Source: CBDDRG01 sp965232975
Lineage (GTDB): Bacteria > Pseudomonadota > Gammaproteobacteria > Pseudomonadales > Porticoccaceae
NCBI GenBank assembly: GCA_965232975.1
Contig: CBDDRG010000259.1
Location: 1 to 13,418, forward strand
Length of the DNA: 13,418 nt
Reading direction: 5' to 3'
Shown here piece by piece: positions 1-5,454 of the stretch. Position numbers and translations under genes: made by a program. The notes beneath the pieces are model-generated. The model saw only the letters and a program-made list of their open reading frames with translations, did no database searches and was not told the DNA's origin. Numbering within the stretch: position 1 is the stretch's first letter; every line of letters begins with the position of its first letter.

Positions 1-543
1 TTCGGCTGCGGCGCCGGGCGCTCCAGTATCGAGCTTGCCAAAGTATTCCCCAAGGCGCGCTTTTACGGCTTCGACCTGTTTCCCGGCAACATCGACGCCG
101 CGCGCCAGAATGCGCTCGAAGCAGGGGTTGACGATCGCGTCGAGTTTCAGGTGCAGGACGTCGTCAAAGGCGTCGGCGCTGATGGCGTGGGCGCGAAATT
201 CGACGTGGTGGCGACCTTCGATCTGATCCACGACATGGCCGACCCCAGGGGCGGCCTGCGCGCGCTGCGCCGCGCGGTCAAGGACGACGGCATCTATATC
301 CTGATGGACATCGACTGCACCGACGACCCCGCCGACAACCAGGGGCCGATGGCGGTGTTCAAGCTGGGCGCCAGTCTCCACTTCTGCATGACCACCTCGC
401 TGGCGCAGGGCGGCGTGGGCCTGGGCACGGTAGGTCTGCCCGAGTCGAAGGTGGTCGAGTTCTGCTGCGAGGCCGGTTTCGCGACCGTGCGCCGACTGCC
501 CATCAAGCACCCGTTGAATGCGCTTTACGAGATTCGACCCTAG
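1..543 (+). CDS. SAM-dependent class I methyltransferase, C-terminal part (5' end outside window)
   Basis: The open frame runs from base 1 to a TAG stop and gives 180 residues with no start in the window. It opens with the SAM-binding glycine loop FGCGAGRSS (motif I). An acidic residue at the end of the next strand follows (FYGFDLFP), then the motif IV-like stretch FDVVATFDLIHDMADP. The C-terminal sequence GLPESKVVEFCCEAGF and the ending NALYEIRP resemble methyltransferases that carry an N-terminal winged-helix domain (Rv2258c-like); that domain would lie upstream of the window. The substrate cannot be told from the sequence. It is separated from cas6 by 133 bases and a stem-loop, so it is probably a chromosomal neighbour and not part of the CRISPR locus. 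Its TAG is followed in frame by a TGA five codons later. Confidence 0.85.
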   Translation, partial: FGCGAGRSSIELAKVFPKARFYGFDLFPGNIDAARQNALEAGVDDRVEFQVQDVVKGVGADGVGAKFDVVATFDLIHDMADPRGGLRALRRAVKDDGIYILMDIDCTDDPADNQGPMAVFKLGASLHFCMTTSLAQGGVGLGTVGLPESKVVEFCCEAGFATVRRLPIKHPLNALYEIRP

Positions 544-548
544 ATCGG

Positions 549-567
549 CGCAGTTCGCTGAACTGCG
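549..567 (+). other. Stem-loop after the methyltransferase gene
   Basis: CGCAGTTC and GAACTGCG form a perfect 8-bp stem around the loop GCT, starting 6 bases after the TAG stop. No T-run follows, so it is not a standard intrinsic terminator. It may protect the mRNA 3' end or mark the boundary between the methyltransferase and the CRISPR locus. Confidence 0.4.
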
Positions 568-623
568 GGTGTGGAAGGTGTGCAACCCGTCTCGGCGGTT
601 CGACCCATCGTGCTGACGGGGCG

Positions 624-654
624 TTGCCCGGCGGACTCCTGTTTGCCCTAGAAT
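624..654 (+). promoter_or_regulatory. Possible sigma70 promoter of cas6
   Basis: TTGCCC (624-629) and TAGAAT (649-654) resemble -35 and -10 boxes. The -10 box differs from consensus at one position; the -35 box matches four of six. The 19-base spacer is long. The -10 box ends 22 bases before the cas6 start, which would give a very short leader holding the ribosome site AGGGG at 668-672. This is a pattern match only. Confidence 0.3.
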
Positions 655-676
655 CCCTGGCACGGACAGGGGCGGG

Positions 677-1654
677 GTGGGCGCACACATCAATAACAAT
701 CCGGAAGTCATCGGCCCTGCGCCAGCGCTTGCCTGTCAGCGCTACCGGATCCACTTGCGCGCGCAGACGTCAATCCAGTTGCCAGCCTATGCGGGTTCCG
801 CCTGGCGCGGCGCGCTCGGCCATGCCCTCAAACGCGTGGTGTGCGTGACGCGCGAACCGCGTTGTGATGCCTGCGTGCTGTATCGATCCTGCGTTTATCC
901 TTACATATTCGAAACGCCGCCGCCGATTGATACCGCCAAACTGCGCAAATACCCCGCGGCGCCGCATCCATTTCTAGTCGAGCCCTGGGGCGATTGCCGC
1001 GAGCTGGCGCCGGACGCCAGCTTCGGCGTCGATCTGGTGCTGGTCGGGCGCGGGCAGACGCACCTGCCGTATTTCATCGAGGCGCTGCGCCGCGCCGGCG
1101 AAACCGGCATTGGTGCCGGCAAGGGACGTTATGCCCTGGCCGCAGTCGCACAGGAAACCCTCGCTGGTTGGGTCGAGATCTACTGTCCCGGTGGACGTTT
1201 GACGCCGCTAGCGGTCGGCGGCCCAGAGTTGCCGCCCGCGCCCACACAGAGCGCGGTTCGCATCGAACTGCTGACCCCGCTCCGGCTGAACGTCGACAAC
1301 GATCTGATCACTGCCGACCGCCTGCGCTTTCGGGATTTCTTCGCGCACCTGCTGCGGCGGGTGTCGCTGCTCAGCTATTTTCACACCGACAACCCGCTGG
1401 AGACCGATTTTCGCGCTCTGGTGCAGGCCGCCGCAGCCGTCGACTGGCGGGCCGCCGAACTGCGCTGGAAAGACTGGACGCGCTATTCATCGCGCCAGGA
1501 TGCGCTGCTGCAGATGGGTGGTCTCATCGGTAGTCTGGAACTCGCCGCCGGCCAGCTGACACCGTTTTGGCCCTATTTGTGGCTCGGTCAGTGGACCCAC
1601 CTTGGCAAAGGCGCAGTCATGGGCTTGGGCGGCTACCGCATGGTGATGGTTTGA
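677..1654 (+). CDS. cas6: CRISPR-associated endoribonuclease Cas6 (RAMP protein, Cys4 type)
   Basis: The product has 325 residues. Cas6 cleaves the CRISPR repeat transcript to give crRNAs, which the Cmr complex then uses. The N-terminal half has the RAMP-like stretch LPAYAGSAWRGALGHALKR followed by a cysteine cluster, C56-x6-C63-x2-C66-x5-C72, ending in YPYIFETP. This arrangement is typical of proteobacterial proteins annotated as 'CRISPR system precrRNA processing endoribonuclease RAMP protein Cas6'. The C-terminus has the glycine-rich loop HLGKGAVMGLGGYRM, the hallmark of the Cas6 C-terminal domain. The start is GTG at 677, with AGGGG at 668-672 only 4 bases upstream; homologs usually begin close to RYRIHLRA (residues 22-29), so the first ~15 residues may be an extension. 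It is first in the locus and is separated from the next gene by 95 bases. The reading frame is intact. Confidence 0.85.
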   Translation: MGAHINNNPEVIGPAPALACQRYRIHLRAQTSIQLPAYAGSAWRGALGHALKRVVCVTREPRCDACVLYRSCVYPYIFETPPPIDTAKLRKYPAAPHPFLVEPWGDCRELAPDASFGVDLVLVGRGQTHLPYFIEALRRAGETGIGAGKGRYALAAVAQETLAGWVEIYCPGGRLTPLAVGGPELPPAPTQSAVRIELLTPLRLNVDNDLITADRLRFRDFFAHLLRRVSLLSYFHTDNPLETDFRALVQAAAAVDWRAAELRWKDWTRYSSRQDALLQMGGLIGSLELAAGQLTPFWPYLWLGQWTHLGKGAVMGLGGYRMVMV

Positions 1655-1683
1655 GCAGGGCACACGGCAAATAGCACAGCGAG

Positions 1684-1720
1684 CCGCGCCCCAGCGCGGT
1701 GTGTGCCGCCAGCTTGCGGC
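1684..1720 (+). other. Two short stem-loops between cas6 and the CARF gene
   Basis: CCGCGC (1684-1689) pairs with GCGCGG (1694-1699) around CCCA. GCCGC (1705-1709) pairs with GCGGC (1716-1720) around CAGCTT. An A-rich stretch follows and there is no T-run, so these are not classical terminators for the + strand. They could modulate readthrough from cas6 into the next gene. Confidence 0.3.
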
Positions 1721-1749
1721 GTGCAATAAAAAGTAGAACAGGCATCAAT

Positions 1750-2940
1750 ATGCATATTGTGAATGCCGCCACGAGCGCTGTCATGAATGCCAAATCAACA
1801 CCTGCATCCGCGCCACGCCGCCGCATTCTGCTGGCCGTCACCGGGCTGTCACCCCAGATCGTCACCGAGACCCTGTACGCGCTGGCGGTAACCGCCGACC
1901 CACCCTGGCTGCCGACCGAGGTGCATGTCATCACCACCGTCACCGGTTACCGCGAGGCCGAACTCAACCTTCTGGTCGGGAAAAAGACCGGCGAGGCGGG
2001 CTAGTTCCACCGTCTGCGCGCCGACTATGACCTGCCAGCCATCGCCTTCGACGCAACCCACATCCACGTCCTCGCCGATGCGGCGGGCCAGCTCCTCGAC
2101 GACATCCGCAGTCCCGCCGACAACGAGCACGGCGCCGATTTCATCACCGACATCGTGCGCCGGCTCACGCTGGACGAACACAGCGAGATGCATGTCTCCA
2201 TCGCCGGCGGGCGCAAAACCATGGGTTACTACCTCGGTTACGCGCTGTCCCTCTACGGGCGGGCGCAGGATCAGCTCTCCCATGTGCTGGTGAGCGACCC
2301 CTTCGAAAACAACCGCGAATTCTATTACCCCACACCCTATCGCCAACCCATTTCGGTGACGCGGGGCAACACCGCCGAGACCTACGATGCCCAGCAGGCG
2401 AGGGTAGAGCTGGCGCGGATTCCCTTCGTGCGGCTGCGCGAGGGTTTGCCGGCGCAGTTGCTCGACGGCGCGGTTGCCTTCAGTCGCGTCGTCGCCATTG
2501 CCAACCGGGGGCAGCAAGCGCCGCAACTGGTGCTCCAGGTAAAGGCCAGAGTCGCCACGGTCGATGGCGAGGCTATCGAGCTCGGCGACGTCAGTTTCGC
2601 CGTGCTGCTCTGGCTTGCCGAGCGCGCCCGGTGCGGGGCGCCCGCGGTCGATTGGGGCCAGGCGGAGGCGGGCAGGGAGTTTCTCGCCGTTCTCGGCCGG
2701 GTGCTCAACTCCGCGGGCGGTCAATACCAGCGCGCGGAGGTGGCACTCGCCGGCAGCGCGCCCGCGGCCATCAAGCACGCGCGCTATTTCGAGCCCCACA
2801 AGAACCGCATCAACCGCGCCATCGCGATTCCGCTCAGCGCCCGCGCGGCCCAGCGCTACGCCATCCGCCGGCTCAAAGGTAAAGATGGCTCCCGCTTCGA
2901 CCTGCCGCTGCTGCCGGCGCAGATCGAGATCGGGCGGTGA
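1750..2940 (+). pseudogene. NE0113-family CARF protein (putative ring nuclease), interrupted by in-frame TAG
   Basis: One frame encodes about 395 residues but is broken by TAG at 2002-2004 (codon 85 from ATG 1750). Homology is clear on both sides. The N-terminal CARF strand RILLAVTGLSPQIVTETLYA is at residues 25-44; downstream are SIAGGRKTMGYYLGYALSL (from residue 150) and QDQLSHVLVSDPFE. These are the signature of the NE0113 family (TIGR02584/PF09623), which databases annotate as a Csm6-like CRISPR ring nuclease expected to bind or degrade cyclic oligoadenylate. The C-terminal third looks like a winged-helix region plus a short tail. Starts at ATG 1750 (AGG about 8 bases upstream) and ATG 1783 are both possible. 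As written, the product is a fragment of about 84 residues, or 73 from ATG 1783. A frame-preserving single-base change (CAG or TGG to TAG), a base-call error or readthrough would explain it. Confidence 0.8.
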
Positions 2941-2971
2941 CGGCCGCCGCGCCGGCTCGCGGCGGCCGTCA
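2938..2971 (+). terminator. Perfect 14-bp hairpin spanning the stop codon; possible attenuator
   Basis: The arms are TGACGGCCGCCGCG (2938-2951) and CGCGGCGGCCGTCA (2958-2971), a perfect inverted repeat with the 6-base loop CCGGCT. The first three bases are the TGA stop of the NE0113 gene. The stem is almost all G and C and must be very stable. No T-run follows, so it is not a canonical intrinsic terminator; it may attenuate transcription or protect mRNA between the CARF gene and the downstream effector. Confidence 0.5.
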
Positions 2972-3121
2972 CCCGGCGGATGCCGCAGGTCGCCCGCGGG
3001 GCGCGCTGCGGCCTGCACGCCAACCGAGGTGCATGGCATCTTCCATGCCTGTCCCGACACAGATCGGGTTTGGTTCAGGCGCACCAACTCCCTCTCTGGC
3101 CATCCGGCAGGAGTAGCAAAA
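2972..3121 (+). promoter_or_regulatory. Leader of the CARF-RelE gene with stem-loop and ribosome site
   Basis: This 150-base gap holds no convincing gene. GCATGG (3031-3036) and CCATGC (3043-3048) form a 6-bp stem around CATCTT. CAGGAG at 3108-3113 lies 8 bases before the ATG at 3122 and is a good ribosome site that fixes that start. I found no convincing -35/-10 pair. Confidence 0.4.
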
Positions 3122-4228
3122 ATGCCAAGAGTCATCGTCACCACCTGTGGCACCAGTTCAATCACCAATGCGGCAACGGAGTCACTACGCCGCGACATCA
3201 TCCGCCACGCCAATGCGCGCACGGCGGAACAGATTGCTGATCGAGAAGTGAGGCGGCAGTTGACAACACATATCGACGAACAAACACAGCGGTTCGCCGC
3301 GAAGACCGACATATCACAGCTCAAGCGCTGGAGCGCTGAACTCAACGGGCTGCTGAATCTCTACGACAACTGCCCTCCCGCCGGGCCGGATCAGCACTAC
3401 CTGATCTGCACCGACACCTGGCTGGGTGAAGCCACCGCCCGAGTCATCCAGGCCTATCTGGAAGGCTGCGGGCAGGCGGTGCAGCGCATACGCATCCAGG
3501 ATCTGCAAACCGCGAGCCTGGCGGGCTTTCAGCTCGCGATGGGCGAACTGGTGCGCTGGTGCGCCGAAACGCTGCCGGGCTGGCGCGATGCTGACTATCA
3601 GGTGATTTTCAACCTCACCGGCGGCTTCAAGAGCGTGCAGGGCGTGATGCAGATCCTCGCCCAGTTCTATGCCGATGAAGCCGTTTACGTGTTCGAATCC
3701 GGCGAAGAACTGCTGCGGTTGCCACGACTGCCGGTAAGACTGGCGGCGGAAGACACCCTGCGGGCACATCTGCCGGTGTTTCGGCGCATGGCCGCGCTGG
3801 GGGCGCCGGTCACCGCCGCTGCCGTCGCCACCATCCCCGACACCCTGTTGATGACCATCGACGGGCAGGCCACCCTCAGCGTTTGGGGCGACCTGGTGTG
3901 GCGCGAGCAGCACAAGACCCTGTACCGGGAACAGCTCTGGCCTTCGCCCAGCCCCAAGCTGAGCTTTGGGCTGGGCTTCGAAGCCAGCGCGCGGGGTTTG
4001 CCGGCCCACCGGCTGGAAACCGTCAACACCCGCATCGACGACCTCGCCCGCTATCTGGAGACCCGAATGGAGCTGCAACGGCTGGATTTCAAGCAGTTGC
4101 AAGGCAATCCATGCCCGCCCGCCACCCACGAATGCGATGCCTGGCACGACGGCGACGCCCGGCGGTTTTTCGGCCACCATGAAGGCGAGGTATTCGTGCT
4201 GGATAAACTGGGCGCGGCGCTCCATTGA
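3122..4228 (+). CDS. CARF domain protein (APE2256/TIGR02619 type) with C-terminal RelE-like domain, Cami1-like effector
   Basis: The product has 368 residues. The N-terminus MPRVIVTTCGTSSITN is the first CARF strand with the GTSxxxN loop. FNLTGGFKSVQGVM (about residues 163-176) is the second CARF ligand motif. Together they place it in the APE2256 family, whose CARF domains bind cyclic oligoadenylate. The last ~90 residues (from about 277) read like a RelE toxin: FGLGFEASARGLPAHRLETV, then a helix IDDLARYLET, then DARRFFGHHEGEVFVLDKLG near the end. CARF-RelE fusions (Cami1) are known type III effectors that cleave mRNA on the ribosome when the second messenger binds. The start is supported by CAGGAG 8 bases upstream; the frame is open far upstream but lacks homology there. 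The frame is intact. CARF is well supported; the RelE assignment is inferred from local resemblance and length. The alternative is an Crn1-like ring nuclease with an unknown tail. Confidence 0.75.
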   Translation: MPRVIVTTCGTSSITNAATESLRRDIIRHANARTAEQIADREVRRQLTTHIDEQTQRFAAKTDISQLKRWSAELNGLLNLYDNCPPAGPDQHYLICTDTWLGEATARVIQAYLEGCGQAVQRIRIQDLQTASLAGFQLAMGELVRWCAETLPGWRDADYQVIFNLTGGFKSVQGVMQILAQFYADEAVYVFESGEELLRLPRLPVRLAAEDTLRAHLPVFRRMAALGAPVTAAAVATIPDTLLMTIDGQATLSVWGDLVWREQHKTLYREQLWPSPSPKLSFGLGFEASARGLPAHRLETVNTRIDDLARYLETRMELQRLDFKQLQGNPCPPATHECDAWHDGDARRFFGHHEGEVFVLDKLGAALH

Positions 4229-4233
4229 ACTCT

Positions 4234-4297
4234 GGGCGAGACGATAGCGCGCCGCACCCGGAACCATAGGCAACAGCATCTCGCCCTCGTTGGGGAG
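4234..4297 (+). promoter_or_regulatory. cmr1 leader: long-range inverted repeat and Shine-Dalgarno
   Basis: GGGCGAGA (4234-4241) and TCTCGCCC (4279-4286) are perfect inverted repeats 37 bases apart. They could fold the whole gap into one stem ending 5 bases before the ribosome site GGGGAG (4292-4297). That site lies 5 bases before codon ATC at 4303, which argues translation of cmr1 begins there. Confidence 0.4.
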
Positions 4298-4302
4298 CTT
4301 TC

Positions 4303-5454
4303 ATCAAACAACTCAAATACACCGTCCGCTTCACCACCCCGGCCTTTCTCGGCAATGCCGAGCAGAGCGCCCAGTGGCGCACACCGCCGTTCAAGGCGCT
4401 GCTGCGGCAGTGGTGGCGGGTGGCCTATGCGGCCGACAGGCAATTCAAAGTCAACGTGCCGGAAATACGGCGAGACGAAGGGTTGCTGTTCGGCAATGCG
4501 TGGCTGACGCACCGGGAGGGCAATCGGGAGGTGACCGATCACCGCAAAAGCCTGGTGCGGATGCGGCTGGATCATTGGGACGATGGCCACCTCAAAAAAT
4601 CCGAATGGCCGGTGGATGTAAAAGTGACCCATCCCGAAGTCAAAAACCGTGACGGCAAACTCGTTCCGGTTGGCAGCGCGCTGTATCAGGGGTTCGGTCC
4701 ACTGATTTACGACAACCAGCGCGGGACGACGACACTCAAAGCCGGTGTCCGTGTAGCCATCGAGGCAGGCGAATCCGCCACGCTCTCGCTCGCGTTTCCG
4801 GAAGAACACGCGCCGCGCATCGAACATGCGCTTTCACTCATGGATCGCTACGGCACCCTGGGCAGCCGCAGCCGCAACGGCTGGGGTTCGTTTGCCTTGC
4901 TCCCCTCTCCCGCGAGCGGGAGAGGGGCCGGGGGAGAGGGTGCTTTACCGCTACGCGATTGGCGACAAGCGCTCGCCCTGGATTGGCCACACGCCATCGG
5001 CGCGGACGAGACCGGCCCGCTGATCTGGCAAACCAAGCCCTTCGATGACTGGCAAGCGCTGATGAAGGAGCTGGCGATCATCAAGATCGGCTTGCGGACG
5101 CAGTTTTTATACAACCTGATAGCGGCTAACGGTGACAAGCCAATCATCAAGAAAGACGAGCAGGTCGGCATCAATCACGGGCAGCCACAAGATCGGCATT
5201 GGTTGTCTTTCCCTGTTACCAATCACCCCGTTTCGCGTTGGGGCGGCAATGCCCGCCTGCCCAACAGCCTGCGCTTCAAGTTGCGCCCTGCACCCAGCGC
5301 CCCGAAAAAACTTGTCGGCGTGGTTTTTCATGTGCCGTGCAAACCCCCTGCCGCGTTCAGTCCTGACCTGCCTACGCTCGAAGCCGTCTGGACGTGCGTT
5401 CACGCTTTTCTCGATGCGCCTGCGCAATCACTCACCCGCGTCCCGGAGGAAGGC
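4303..5454 (+). CDS. cmr1: Type III-B Cmr complex subunit Cmr1, non-canonical start, fused in frame to cmr2
   Basis: Cmr1 is a Cas7-like RAMP subunit that caps the 3' end of the crRNA in the Cmr complex. The frame encodes about 384 residues before the Met of Cmr2. N-terminal KQLKYTVRFTTPAFLGNAEQ and FKALLRQWWRVAYA are the Cmr1 signature; SRSRNGWGSF is a RAMP glycine-type motif. Homology begins directly at codon 4303, which is ATC; no ATG, GTG or TTG occurs in frame between the upstream TAG (4267) and GTG 4420, and starting at 4420 would remove the first strand and the WW motif. GGGGAG sits 5 bases before ATC. So either ATC is the start or an ATG has been lost or miscalled. A palindromic repeat (4902-4940) adds LLPSPASGRGAGGEG after the RNGWGSF motif. 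There is no stop codon before cmr2, so a 1,420-codon cmr1-cmr2 frame exists. Confidence 0.8.
4902..4940 (+). repeat. Intragenic REP-like palindrome, copy 1 (in cmr1)
   Basis: CCCCTCTCCCGC (4902-4913) and GCGGGAGAGGGG (4916-4927) are a perfect 12-bp inverted repeat. It is followed by a further GGGGAGAGGG arm (4931-4940). It is translated as PSPASGRGAGGEG without breaking the frame. Confidence 0.8.
5445..5450 (+). promoter_or_regulatory. Shine-Dalgarno for cmr2 inside the cmr1-cmr2 frame
   Basis: GGAGGA lies 4 bases before ATG 5455, where Cmr2 homology starts. This allows separate initiation of Cmr2 even though the Cmr1 frame runs straight into it. Confidence 0.6.

Noticed and set aside
541..558. 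Methyltransferase TAG as a third recoded codon
   Set aside because: The protein ends naturally at NALYEIRP, and reading through would add only five residues before TGA, so TAG looks like a true stop here.
1714..1739. TTGCGG and TAGAAC as a promoter for the NE0113 gene
   Set aside because: The spacer is only 14 bases, too short for a sigma70 promoter, and both boxes are weak.
2782..2799. RYFEPH, which fits the HEPN R-x4-H pattern, in the NE0113 gene
   Set aside because: The surrounding sequence does not look like a HEPN helix pair, and the motif is short enough to occur by chance; the family is recognised by its CARF motifs.
2564..3121. Upstream extension of the CARF-RelE frame
   Set aside because: It overlaps the NE0113 gene in another frame, is arginine/serine-rich shadow sequence, and the CARF fold begins right at ATG 3122, which has its own ribosome site.
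1849..3345. 498-codon open frame on the minus strand
   Set aside because: It runs opposite the NE0113 gene in a codon-biased GC-rich region, has low-complexity sequence and no recognisable domain; the + strand has clear family motifs.
3314..4279. 321-codon open frame on the minus strand
   Set aside because: It mirrors the CARF-RelE gene and has no recognisable motif or ribosome site.
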